Source: Rodentolepis nana
Taxonomy: Eukaryota; Platyhelminthes; Cestoda; Cyclophyllidea; Hymenolepididae
Reading direction: 5' to 3'
DNA length: 19,417 nt
Assembly (NCBI GenBank): GCA_900617975.1
Contig: UZAE01012946.1
Span: 3,442-22,858, forward strand
The notes under the pieces were generated by a model, which worked only from the letters and a program-made list of their open reading frames with translations, ran no database searches and was not told where the DNA came from. The stretch's first letter is position 1, and each line of letters opens with the position of its first letter. The translations under genes were made by a program, and so were the position numbers. Positions 9,364 to 19,207 of the stretch are shown in pieces.

Positions 9364-9400
<37 letters not shown>
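9362..9400. repeat. (AT)n microsatellite next to the palindrome
   Basis: Roughly nineteen AT units follow directly after the right arm of the palindrome. Confidence 0.9.
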
Positions 9401-9402
<2 letters not shown>

Positions 9403-9419
9403 CAGCTTTATTTTAAACT

Positions 9420-11030
9420 GAACTAATTGAAATACAACAGTTGTTGATTGGTTGGCGCATGAATTCAGACCACATCTCATGAATCTGCCACATCTTATGC
9501 GAAAAGACAGAGCTTATTTAATTAGCCTTAGCAATGAACCTCATAAATGACAATTTTGGAAACGCCTACTACATTAATTAGCCCATAGCAGCAGTAAAGA
9601 GATAACAAGACGTTCTGAACAGAATATTTTGCCTGTTCGTAATTTAATCACACACCTGGCTACTAAGAAATGCCAATGCACAAACACGTAAGGCAAAAAC
9701 CATTGCCCTTTGGATGAGATTATTGCCGACAAAATTTTAAAACTTTCAAATATGAGTGATATTGCTTATGTCGGCTGGTAAAGCTACACGCATATATGTA
9801 AAGGACAGTAATATAATTATAAATAACCGTTTAGAGAAGAAATAAATATTATTTGACAATCTGTTTTGAATTTATAGTTGATATAGAAATATACATAACT
9901 CTTAGTAGCTAACTAAACTAACTAATTAAACTTTAAATTTTCATAGATGTTTTCTTTTAATTGACGTATTTTCTTTACTCGTTTCACTCCTTTTAGCGTT
10001 ATATTAGTTATCATTACAAAGCATTATTTTAATGATCGAAACAAATCGCATTTTTAATTCAAGACGTGTTCATCTAATCAATCTATCAAATAACCAATCT
10101 CAAATCTCTAAAATCTTTCCCTTAATAAACCAGCAACTATTCCAAGCAGAAATCTTATTATTGTCAAAAACAATTTGTCCAAAATATGCTGATTATCTAT
10201 TTATACCACAAACATGCCCCCCCCCCCAAGTGGATCCGGTATGCTAAGTGCATTTTAACTATCGTTGTTTTTCCAACAAGTTACTGGAACTTAGATTTGG
10301 CTTTAAGTACTACTTTTATATGTCACCTACTTGGTTTTTGGATGTCGCTCTAATGAGACGATTCGTGAATTGTTCATGTATAGTTCGCTTGTTTTTAAGT
10401 TCTATTAACCAAGTAAGCATAAATTATACATAAAAATGTTACAGATATATCCGCAAATATATCATTATTCCCACCTCAGCTTAAAACGTTTCATTTCGAA
10501 TGGCTATAATTATGGGGACCTATTTGAGATCGATGTGATCAATCCAGTATTCTATACCCTTCAAAGAGACAGATGGAAGTATGTTGTGGAGTTGTGTACC
10601 CTCTCAGAATGGTGGAACTTTTTATATGAAATATTTGATACAAAAGCAAAATATTTCACTATCGTTCTTTTTATTTATTAAAAAGATAATCATAGCTGTT
10701 AAGCAAAATAATATGAACATATTAATATAATAAAATAATACAAATAAGTAAGAGCAGTAATGTAAATTGTTGTGCGAATTTGTTTCTTTTTCAAGCTCAA
10801 TCATTCCGAGAAGGAGTACAAGTACATGACATGCTCTCGTCTTTCTTGAAGGACATGAAATACTCGAATCAGCACATCAATCTCAATCAGGTCCTCAGTG
10901 TTACAGCCACAAACCACTAATGCGAATTCTGTGTATCCACATTAGAATATCAGTATTCATAAGAAGAAAGTGGAAACTGTTTTAAACATTTTTAATTGAT
11001 TTTTAATCCTTTTAATCTGTCAAACTGACC
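9420..11030. other. No gene established; mixed AT-rich sequence
   Basis: Several short plus-strand open frames (10032-10247, 10248-10433, 10436-10681) have no internal copy and no recognisable domain, so I do not call them. A run of eleven C lies at 10217-10227. A minus-strand TTCACGAATCGT at about 10350-10362 could be the copy C counterpart of the FTN-type exon: it is the right kind of distance, but the match is only about ten bases. 10480-10640 and 10800-10930 are somewhat richer in GC and could be old element fragments. Confidence 0.3.
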
Positions 11031-11061
11031 AAAGATGCATAACCCAGCATTCATAGGTATT

Positions 11062-11447
11062 TGTGGGACACGTTATCACTGTGTGCGTCATCCTATGCCT
11101 GCATGTCTGCTCGCCAGGATTGGGAGGTGCGGCCGTACAACTCTGTGTGCAGTGACCGTACACACAGTGACCAACCATCAATCTCTGTTTAACTTAATCC
11201 CCATCCTGATCATGGGTAGCTCCATGCGTGTACACTTTTTCCGTAATATACTCACTGAATAAACGTGCTCCGTGCTACACGTCTGTTTTCCTACTCACTG
11301 AATAAACGTGCTCCGTGCTACACGTCTGTTTTCCTTTATAGCTTGGCTATAGCTTAGTTGATCCTGAGAGTCTAGCTGGATGTTTGAGAATCTGCCATAG
11401 AGATTTCTGAGTCGGTCAGGCTTTTATTAAGGTAGCAATCCGTTACA
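11062..11447 (+). mobile_element. Solo LTR with 4-bp target duplication
   Basis: The 386-bp block begins TGTGGGACACG and ends CCGTTACA, so it has the TG...CA ends of a retroviral-type LTR (TGT/ACA inverted termini). It is flanked on both sides by TATT (11058-11061 and 11448-11451), consistent with a 4-bp target duplication. It is clearly richer in GC than its surroundings. Two AATAAA signals (11258-11263 and 11301-11306) support plus orientation. No internal domain or second LTR lies in the window, so I call it a solo LTR left by recombination. Ty3/gypsy-like is the likelier class from the target duplication length, but no coding evidence is present. Confidence 0.65.
11249..11334 (+). repeat. 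43-bp tandem duplication inside the LTR
   Basis: Two identical 43-bp copies (11249-11291 and 11292-11334) begin TACTCACTGAATAAACG. Each holds an AATAAA and a downstream GTCTGTTTTCC, which look like poly(A) and U5 signals. Perfect identity indicates a recent event. Confidence 0.9.
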
Positions 11448-11735
11448 TATTCATATTCTTGTGAAGGACTCAGGAAACTGAAATTATGCGCAACAAATTT
11501 AAATTATTCCCCGTACGATAATTCATTTTAATTGTTTCTGAAAGCTTTAATAAAAACGTTAATTTAAACATGAAATGAAAAGTAAACAGTTATCATAAAA
11601 TTGAACCACTATCATTAACAAAGCATTGAGCATTTCGGTTCACGCGATATCATTCGACCTTGTTATGCGTGCACAATAAACGATTACATTTAAAGATTAA
11701 ACCCGATTGAGATTTAATCCTCCGATTAAAAGAGA

Positions 11736-11745
11736 TATTTAAAGC
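11736..11745 (+). promoter_or_regulatory. TATA-like block upstream of inverted copy E
   Basis: TATTTAAAGC lies 36 nt upstream of the E exon 1 ATG, at the same offset as in B and C. It is about 290 bp downstream of the solo LTR. Confidence 0.35.
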
Positions 11746-11771
11746 TCTGAAAATTGGCTCACACCAATCCC

Positions 11772-12092
11772 ATGCAAATGGGCATCGCTGTGATAAACTT
11801 TGTGCGTTTGCAAATAAATGTCTCTTTAGCGAATGCGGATTCAAATTCTGTTGACACAATTTGCTCGCAAATCATCACAAAGCCAAACAATGAAACAGAG
11901 CCTCTGTTGATTGAGACGAAAAAACTGCAAGTGCGTATTTTTATTACCAAAATATTTCCTATTTGTTTCATCTTCAGAATATTTACGGTTTCCAAAATTA
12001 TAAATTCAAAAATAATTGAAATTAAATTTGATACATGTGAACAAACCGAACCCAAACAAGAAAGCTTTCTTGGACCTCTGAACAAAACATAA
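11772..12092 (+). pseudogene. Inverted copy E: exon 1 intact, exon 2 partial
   Basis: This is the only member of the family on the plus strand. Exon 1 (11772-11930) is open for 53 codons: a signal-like start MQMGIAVINFVRLQINVSLA, then DTICSQIITKPNNETEPLLI, ending at donor CAA|GTGCGT. A 47-nt AT-rich intron ends in TTCATCTTCAG at 11977. The following block matches the start of exon 2 in A and B (KIIEIKFDTCEQ against KYITIKNNTCEM) but has one extra base. If the intron is not removed, the frame stays open from the ATG to TAA at 12090-12092 (106 codons). Exons 3 onward were not found. It is probably a truncated, inverted duplicate. Weak transcription as a short secreted peptide cannot be excluded from sequence. 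Confidence 0.55.
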
Positions 12093-12099
12093 ATGACTG

Positions 12100-12560
12100 A
12101 AATCCATTTTTGAGGCAAATTCAGATTGATTGGAAAGCAAATTTTTTCACAATCTCATGAGGCTACAAGCACGTTTAATGCGTATTTTAGTCAAAACTTT
12201 GAGTTGAAAAGTATTGTTGATAAATAAATGCTTTTCAGAAAATAAAACATGCTTGAAAATAAGAATTTTGACATTTTAGGCATTACGGCAATCGAAACAA
12301 CATACATTGGTGAGTCAAAATTTAAATTGATCATTCCGTCACAATCAGACAAATCGTTAACAAAGTCGAGTTAAATGGTTCATTCATGACCTCTTGAATT
12401 GGTTTAAGGCTCGTAGTATAAGCAAATGGAATATTTTTTAACCTGGAGTGCATAAAATCGATCTTTACATTAATTGTTGTTTATGGCGTAGGTAAAACTA
12501 TGTTTTAGCTACAAAATACTACTAAAGATGACTCACGGATGTTTAAATTATGTAAAGTAT
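12100..12560. other. No gene seen
   Basis: AT-rich spacer between inverted copy E and the tail of copy C. I find no further exon of either copy in it. Confidence 0.4.
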
Positions 12561-12917
12561 TCAATTAATCAAACAAACTGAAGTGGTTCGCCTAACATGC
12601 AATAAGCCTTTATTAATTTCGTAACGAATTTCAGTATACAGAGAAAGATTGATTGAGATCAAAATTTGCAAGTAACGTACGGCTTACGTGCGTAAAAATA
12701 TTGTTTTCATTTCTCCTTGAGCTTGTGTAAATGCAATGCATTTTCACAAAATAGACCATGATGTTGTCAATCACCATGTTTTTTTCAATAGAAATTTTTA
12801 CTTAAAAATTCAATATCAAATTGAAAATGTTGCTGTAGAGGTGATTTTGATAATAATTGAGCGAGTAAAATTGGCTGCAAAACAGTCACAATTAACTGTA
12901 TCAATAAATGTTAAAAA

Positions 12918-13192
12918 CTGGGGTATGCGATAGACTTGCCTCTACGTGGTACACCCTGGGTAACATATACTCATACTGCAAACTACCATGGCCTGTCTGT
13001 ATGACTAACCCAACCATTTCCACAGTACTCATCTCTCACATTCTTCGCCTTTGTGTCTGTCTGTCTCATTTACATTTTTGTTACACTCTTCTGTTCTTCA
13101 ACCCCCCCCCCCTCCCAATTTTCTGTTACTTTAATGTTCCTTCCCTTTGTCAGCTAAAGGGCTAATGATAACTATTAAAATGCCTCTCATTT
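12918..13192 (+). repeat. Dispersed repeat, copy 2
   Basis: It aligns with the minus strand of 1-317 from CTGGGGTATGCGATAGACTT to GTCAGCTAAAGGGCTAATGA and the following AACTATT..AA.TGCCT tail. It is pyrimidine-rich in the middle, with an 11-C run at 13102-13112. It lies inside copy C between the exon 5 trace and exon 3. Two open frames that overlap it are chance. Target duplications could not be defined. Confidence 0.7.
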
Positions 13193-13199
13193 GATATAA

Positions 13200-13690
13200 A
13201 TAAGTTTTAAAAGCAATAGAAAAAATGAAAAGAGGTCTTAGATGTGGCGCATTGAAAATTGAGTAAGTTTGGAAATATTTAAAGCAATGGCTCTGAGAAG
13301 TAAAGACTTGCAAAGACCAATTTGAAGAATTTAATTATTAGAGTGGAATAGCGGAACATTATTCACTCTTGCTCATAGCTAATCTGTCATTCAAGTTTTT
13401 AATCAACATGAGAATGTTATTAATCCATCTAAAAGAAAATTTTATTCTTTTCATAAACAGCATAGATGATGGTACGATTATAAATTTAATAATATGGAAA
13501 TTTCAAAGGTTACTTTGTATTATAATTTGAATGACTAATGTAAAAGGAAGTGCGACAATTAATCTGCTCAAGAAATATCGAACTTTAAAGCAATACATAG
13601 TCAAATCACTAGATAAACCTGAAAAATCGCCTGGAATAAAAGGTTTGATACCAAGAAATAAGGAAACAACTTCTATTGTTAATGTAAGTT
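13200..13690. other. No exon recognised in the copy C intron
   Basis: Exon 4 of copy C should lie in this region if the order is conserved, but no LCEW-type block is visible, so it is deleted or beyond recognition. Confidence 0.35.
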
Positions 13691-13707
13691 ATTGATTATT
13701 AACTTAC

Positions 13708-13810
13708 CAGTTGGGACAGTAAGTGTCTTTAAGCTTAGAAATAACATTTACCGAATTGCATCCTTTCGTAAATCTAATTAATGGATAAGAAACATTCAAT
13801 ATGACAGATT
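13708..13810 (-). pseudogene. Copy C exon 3, acceptor lost
   Basis: A 103-nt block reads SVILNVSYPLIRFTKG, then VNVISKLKD, parallel to B exon 3 (SVILNASYPFIRFAKG). The donor GTAAGT is kept. The acceptor dinucleotide reads AT instead of AG, and one base is missing compared with A and B. Confidence 0.6.
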
Positions 13811-13918
13811 ATATAGAAATATTGAAAGTTGGGAAATATATAATGGACATAATTTATTAAGGACAAAATACATATATCGCTTTCCAATTTATTTTTTTTA
13901 ACAATTAAGTCAGTAAAC

Positions 13919-14125
13919 CTTCTTAAGCAGGTCAGAAAATACACTTTATCAGGAAATCGATAACACATCTATTAGTTTATCCTACGAGTGCCAATTGATC
14001 AATATTTGGTCCTTCTTTCATTGATTTATTATCATGGTCTATAATATTAGGCTGTTTTAATGTACTAAATTACCAACCATTTTGCAGTATCCAGTATAAA
14101 AGTTCCTATGAAATAATTGGCTAGG
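13919..14125 (-). pseudogene. Copy C first exon 2 relic plus duplicated exon 3 fragment
   Basis: From 14086 down to 13919 the minus strand matches the 3' half of exon 2 (STLKQPNI.., SMKEGPNIDQLALVG, stop, TNRCVIDFL.KC). It ends at GAAG|GTTTAC. Directly upstream, 14087-14125 matches the 5' end of exon 3. This order (exon 3 fragment joined to exon 2) is the junction of an internal tandem duplication. Confidence 0.5.
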
Positions 14126-14220
14126 AAGAGAATTATCAATGAGCATAATTTAACAAAAGGGAGAAATATATAAATCGATTTCTATTTAAACAAAACTTTT
14201 AAAAATTTAAGGAACCTGAC

Positions 14221-14408
14221 TTCTTTCGCAGGGTTGTAATAGCCCTTGTGCAAGAAGTTAAAAACACATCTATAATGTTGTTGAATTAATTTGCTTTATT
14301 ACCTTCTCTAACGTGGCTAGGCTACCATTTCATTTGACCACCCATTATACCTGTGTCACTTTCTATGAACATTTATCTGATATCACCGTTCAAATTGGCG
14401 CAGAAATC
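14221..14408 (-). pseudogene. Copy C second exon 2 relic, internally deleted
   Basis: It begins after acceptor CATGTTTAG and reads DFCANLNGDIR, stop, MFIES.., parallel to B's NLYAILNGGIKYINIE. It is 188 nt, about 73 nt shorter than A and B because the SMKEGP segment is missing. It resumes at YRCVFNFL and ends near GAA|GTCAGG. Confidence 0.5.
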
Positions 14409-14453
14409 CTAAACATGAGACAAATAGGAATTTTTAAAATTTTAAAAGCCAAC

Positions 14454-14574
14454 TTCCAGCTTGCTAGTTTTAATCGATAAAGACTCTGTTCTATTATTTC
14501 GCATTGTGATGACTTGCAAACAAATTGGGGCGATTGACTTTTAATCTTCATTAACAAAACAGAGAGGCGATCAT
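14454..14574 (-). pseudogene. Copy C exon 1, deleted
   Basis: ATG at 14572-14574 is followed by ATCGCCTCTCT as in B. After a loss of about 32 nt the block matches again through the CAATTTGTTTGCAAGTCATCACAA region to GAA|GTTGGC. The donor keeps GT but not the GTRCGT consensus of the other copies. Confidence 0.5.
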
Positions 14575-14606
14575 TTGCTTTAGAGTGCCAACGAGAAATA
14601 TGAGCA

Positions 14607-14618
14607 GCTTTAAATATC
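14607..14618 (-). promoter_or_regulatory. TATA-like block upstream of copy C exon 1
   Basis: GATATTTAAAGC is identical to copy B and at the same offset from the start codon position. Confidence 0.35.
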
Positions 14619-14779
14619 TTCTCCTGGATAATCAAATAAATTAGTTTATGGCGCTTGTATAACATGGTCAAAATACATTGCACGATAAGAAATGCCCAAG
14701 TTACAAACGCGTTTTATGTTTATGTTATTGTTTATGGTTACTTCACATTCACTGTTTCAGTACAATTATTTTGTAAATG

Positions 14780-15660
14780 TCGACGTAGAAAGGGTTAATA
14801 AGTAGACTGAAATCCATGTCATGAAATTGTTTGGCGCGAATGAGGCGATTGGATAAAATTCATTTCGATAGTCACCAGTGTAAGAGTTTGAAGCTTCAAG
14901 AGAATTGAAATATCTCCAAAGTCTGATTTCTACATATTTAAATAGATAGTTAGGTTAAGCTAATTTGAAGTCAAATAACGTGGATTAATTACTGCTTAAT
15001 CTTCGTTATTATGAGTTTTGAAATTCTTAAGTAGATGGTAAAAATTTTCATAAGCGGTTTTCTGCATCGACAGGGAGGATTTTATTGCGAAATATCCGTA
15101 AATGAAGCAATAGCTACTGTTTGAAAAGGGAAGTCGATTTCGTACAACAAAGATGCATTGAGCTACTGGCAAAAATTTAAAAAAAATGTGGTATTTCATT
15201 TCCCATTTCTTTGGGATAGGTTAAAAATGATTGAATTTTTAATATATTTTACACAAATTTCAGTAGATTTAAGAACAATGTATTTATTTATTTTGTGCTA
15301 ATATTATATCCTTCAATATTGTCATAATGTCATTACTCAATAACGATTGGATTTATCAACCTGCTAATGAAATCTGATTAATGGAAATGATGTGTTTTGG
15401 AAAGTAATTTTTTTATTTTCCTATTGATTTACTCCAAGCCTGCTCAGAATATAAAAATAAATACTGTTCAATTTATACAATTGATGTTCTCTCTTGCAAA
15501 TTCACCTTGTCAGGTCGGTTGAAAGATAGCATTCCAGGTGCCTTATTAGTAAAAGATGCTTTTTACTTCAACAGTTGTGACCAATGACTTGGTATGGATT
15601 AGCTAAACTGCATAGGAAAAGGGTGAACACTCGGTAGTATTCAACGTCAATTTTACAAGA
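14780..15660. repeat. 5' flank of unit C, homologous to the flank of unit B
   Basis: It aligns in order with 8330-9290 (blocks listed there). It extends the duplication nearly 1 kb beyond the first exon. No coding block is seen. Confidence 0.55.
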
Positions 15661-16800
15661 GCTTTTGACTATTAACTCAGAGCGACGGTTCGGTGTATAT
15701 TCATACCTATTAATGTAGTCAATAAAGGCAATCACAATGACTTTTTAAGTATAAGTAATGATTTCATGTTTTTTACAATTCAATCACTATCTCTTGCCTA
15801 TAAAGCACATGTATTTGGCATTGCACATTTATAATTATTCATTCATGCAATATCCACAATCCCAACCTTCCTTAGTATCCTATCGACAACACAGGAGGAC
15901 TCATTAGTGTATTCACTCATTGTCAATATAGTTTGAGTGCTGAATTCATGCATTTTATGGAGTCAGATACAACTTAAATGTTTATTTCATAACTAAATCA
16001 AATGATTATTAGCCAGAAACGTGTAGGTTACAAAAGCGCAGTTGAAAAATCAATAATAAATCGAAACAGTTGCCTTGGCTTGTTCTTGTTAATATTGACA
16101 CAGCTTTCTGAATATCCGAAATTGCAGAGCCGTAAGAGAGTAATAAACTTAATACTAATAAAGTAATTAAATAGAAAAAAAATTTTATTCGCCTGCTTGG
16201 GCAATAGAACTAGAAAATAGAAAAGCCGACGATTGGAAAACGCGTACACTAAGGAGGAAAACAATGGTTTAGCAAATCAATCGATTATGGGAGATCAGCA
16301 TTCAAATGAATACTGCTGATGACAGTAATTAAGATTCATTTTTGCTGTAAAATAAAACAAAATATGTTTAGCAATTTAAAATCATAAAAACGCAAAATAT
16401 TTTTTTTCAGAGACCTTATAAACTGCAGTAGTCTTTGTAAACATGAAATAATTTATCATATATATTGTTTCAAAGATATCAGTTTATGGAGAAAGATTTA
16501 TTAAAATCCATATTTGAACGAGAATAACAGTTAATGCGTGAAGAAAAAACGTTGTCTTCATTTCTGTGAAATTGAAATAAATACATATTTTGATTGCTCT
16601 CTGAGTTTATGCTGATGCTCTTTATGTTCATCAAATACACCACGACGAGATGAATTGCCTTAGGTTAGGTGGAAATATGTCGTAAGCTCTCATATATTTC
16701 CCCTAAAGTTTTGAAACAAAAGAGATTGAAAAGTGAAATTTCATGTGGAAATGTATGAGCGCAAGCAATGGTTGGTTAGAAAATATATTTTTCGCTTATT
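15660..16800. other. No gene seen
   Basis: AT-rich sequence between unit C's flank and the FTN-type relic of unit D. An imperfect inverted repeat (CAGCATTC and GAATACTGCTG) lies at 16298-16320. Short open frames here have no support. Confidence 0.4.
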
Positions 16801-16814
16801 AGATGCATGGTCAC

Positions 16815-16852
16815 GAGAGTTGAGTCCATTCATCTACTCCACAATTCGTGCT
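16815..16852 (-). pseudogene. FTN-type exon relic 3 (copy D side)
   Basis: The minus-strand frame STNCGVDEWTQLS then stops. It matches FTNC..NKW at 2106-2162 and 4143-4195 in the Thr-Asn-Cys and Trp positions and in the CACGAATTGTG bases. Confidence 0.35.
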
Positions 16853-16999
16853 TATGTCTCCACTTGAAATGATGTGAAGCAGAGATATCAATTAATCATG
16901 CAAAATACAAATCCTCATAAGAAAAATTTGCAAATGGTTTGCACATTTTGTATTAATTATAATGGAACACAGAAACTGAAGATCATCTAAATGCCAACA

Positions 17000-17840
17000 T
17001 GAGTAACTTGGATAATGTTGATTTAACACTTCGATACGAAATACCTTGCATCTATATACCAATGCATATTGGTCGTTTAATGGAATTTCAAGTTTTAGCT
17101 AATTTGGAAAGTAATTCATTGAAAAATCTCTATAATTAAAATTTTGTCTTTTTCACTTTGACGTCGTATATTTCGACGTGGGCAAATAGGGTCTTGCCAC
17201 TGGAATACAATCAATTACACAATCACATAATAAATTAATTAGATCGCAGCCACGGTAAAGTTGAAGCAAGACATAGGTTAGATGACATTCAGTGGTTGCT
17301 GGCAAACAATTTACATACATGGTCATTAAGTAAGGTGGAAGTGACACCACATTGGCTGAACGCGATTGCCAATTGGCTGAGGTTAAGCAAACCAACAGTC
17401 TAACTTGGCAAATTCAAAGTTTCAGCTATTAAAGAGTTCATAGCAGAAAATAGCACCAACCAAGATGGTAATATGACAAAAAATTTCAATTTTAAATTCA
17501 GCGTGCAAGTGAAATATTAATAATTTAGTCAACAAACACATAATATTTTAATTTTTACGTTATTCAAGTGCATACCAGATAAAATGCAATTATCGGAAAG
17601 AAAAAATCCACAATCGGCTATATCAGGTGATGCGCTTAAGGAGAATAATCTTCATTTGAGAATGTGAAAAAAACATTTCGCTTTGCAATTTATCTTGATA
17701 ATGTATTTCAAAAACATTTTTTATAATCATCAACCCTTATGTGGTAAAGGTGCAAGTTACATTTGCAGCACAATGGTGTATACTGATTGAGGGTAAAAGA
17801 TGCGCGCTTCTTAGCGTAATTATAAATGCTTGTCACAATC
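17000..17840. other. No gene established
   Basis: A minus-strand open frame of 80 codons (17153-17395) has several Cys but no copy elsewhere and no known motif, so it is not called. Two CCAAT boxes about 25 bp apart on the minus strand (17351-17382) are noted without further support. Confidence 0.3.
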
Positions 17841-17851
17841 AAAAAACTTAC

Positions 17852-17920
17852 TGGAATAAATGGGTCCGATAGTGACACCTATTTGTAGTAATCAAGAAAG
17901 TCAGTGAATTGGTAGACAAA
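17852..17920 (-). pseudogene. Copy D exon 8, acceptor lost
   Basis: A 69-nt block ends at donor CCA|GTAAGT. In the phase set by exon 7 it is open (LSTNSLTFLITTNRCHYRTH). B has the same block with TTTCAG before it; here the corresponding bases read CTTAC, so the AG is gone. Confidence 0.45.
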
Positions 17921-18141
17921 GTAAGAGTAAAACCTATTTGATTTCTGCTTTAAATTAATATTAATGTGGGTTAAGCTGTAAAATGGAAAAAGGAAAAGGA
18001 AAAATTCTTTCATTTGATGTACTTCATATGAGCACTAGGTTAATTCAGAATGCCTAGCGAAAAACATCTTTACACTATAGTCATGCTATAAAAACGTTAT
18101 TGTTGAAAATCGTGAAAGTAGTAATTTAAATTCTAACTCAC

Positions 18142-18290
18142 CACTGCTTGTTGTCGTTCTAGCCGACATCTCTGCAAATGTCAGAAACGTCTTGTTCAAG
18201 CATGTCATAGTTATGTGGACGACCTGTTTAGTCAGTAGCGATTTTCAACTCAAAAATAAATGCTCGTAAGCTTTTAAAAACGTACACACG
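18142..18290 (-). pseudogene. Copy D exon 7, two stops
   Basis: It ends at donor CAGTG|GTGAGT, the same phase as B. FELKIATD, stop, ...NYDMLEQDVSDICRDVG, stop, NDNKQ runs parallel to B's YELKITTD...EYDNSDIFRDYSNKQ. The 5' end is approximate. Confidence 0.55.
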
Positions 18291-18299
18291 TGCAGGCTA

Positions 18300-19100
18300 A
18301 TCAATCATAATTTATTGGTTAAGGGAAAAAATGTGAAAATATTGCAGGGAATCTGAGTTGTGACTAATAAAAAATGAAATAATCTTGAATTGTCTTAAAT
18401 TTGTGCAAAATCCGTTTACCCTTCAGTCATTTTTAACTTATTTCGTGAAAATGGGAAATCAAAACTCTGTCTCAATTAAATTATTTTGTCCGTCACTAAA
18501 TAAGTCATTGCGGTTCTTAATTGTTTTTGTTAAATTGCAAAAAATAATTGCGATGCAATTTAATTTGCACAAAATCCACGGATTCAAGTTTATGCCATTT
18601 GAAATTGTTTCGCTGGTAGTCATCCAACTGGGGTTCTTTGCTTATTAACTGCATAAAATCGGATTACGAGCATTGTATAGCATATTTGTAATTCCCAAGA
18701 TGTTTTATACCTGCCAATGTTAAAGTTTGAGAATAGTATCTTTTGCTGGAAAATGGATGTTCTAAGTTCTCTGTTAGCAAATAGAATGACTAATGGATAA
18801 CAATTCTGAATAAATGGAGAAGAACATTTAACAGAAAGAAACTGATTTTCAACTTCAGGTACATCAATTGATATAACCCATTGCAAAATTTGTTTTCAAT
18901 GGACAAATAGCAATTTATATTTATAATTAAACAATTTGATTAAATATCCTATTATCGAACAAGGAAGATTCCGTCCATATTTCATTACAATATATGCGCC
19001 AATAATTTAATTTAATGGAACGTCGTATTTTGGTTGAATATAAATAGTATGAGTAGATACGAATTCAAAATAGAATGGGCTTAAAAATTAATTAAATGAA
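18300..19100. other. Copy D intron between exons 6 and 7
   Basis: AT-rich, loosely similar to 6330-6860 in copy B. Open frames at 18385-18648 and 18620-18886 have no match in B and are taken as intronic. Confidence 0.4.
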
Positions 19101-19106
19101 ATCCAC

Positions 19107-19136
19107 TTGAACATTCCACTACATCAGGTGAAGTGC
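19107..19136 (-). pseudogene. Copy D exon 6 (30-nt mini-exon), open
   Basis: It begins after TGCTTTTAG and reads (G)TSPDVVECS before CAA|GTGGAT. Joined to exon 5 it gives WTKNGTSPDVVECS. The donor is weaker than B's GTAAGT. Confidence 0.5.
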
Positions 19137-19207
19137 CTAAAAGCATTGCATATCACTTAAAAATTTCATTTCAAATAAACAAAATGTTTGTGAAAATATG
19201 TTCATGC

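Larger units (their letters stand above)
12570..14574 (-). pseudogene. Tandem gene copy C, heavily degraded
   Basis: Recognisable parts on the minus strand are exon 1 (14454-14574), a 3'-deleted exon 2 (14221-14408), an exon 3 fragment (about 14087-14125), a second exon 2 relic (13919 to about 14086) and exon 3 (13708-13810). Much weaker traces of exon 5 (about 12650-12795) and exon 6 (about 12570-12600) follow. Exon 1 keeps ATG at 14572-14574 but is 121 nt against 153 in A, a loss of about 32 nt that shifts the frame. Exon 3 has lost its acceptor (AG to AT) and one base. Several stops interrupt both exon 2 relics. The exon 2-exon 3 pair is partly duplicated inside this copy. The dispersed repeat at 12918-13192 lies in its intron. 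Confidence 0.5.

Noticed and set aside
10032..10681. Three consecutive plus-strand open frames that might be exons of one gene
   Set aside because: No internal copies, no recognisable domain, and one crosses a poly-C run. Stop spacing is compatible with chance.
11759..12118. 119-codon minus-strand open frame, the longest in the window
   Set aside because: It is the antisense of copy E exons 1-2, which have family support on the plus strand. It has no match of its own.
12736..12933. Plus-strand 65-codon frame as a host exon
   Set aside because: It overlaps the weak copy C exon 5 trace on the other strand and runs into the dispersed repeat. No independent support.
16298..16320. Small imperfect inverted repeat as a terminator or element end
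   Set aside because: Short arms with mismatches, no flanking duplication and no second copy. Common by chance in AT-rich DNA.
17153..17395. Cys-containing 80-codon minus-strand frame
   Set aside because: No counterpart in copy B at the matching position and no motif. AT-rich sequence gives such frames by chance.
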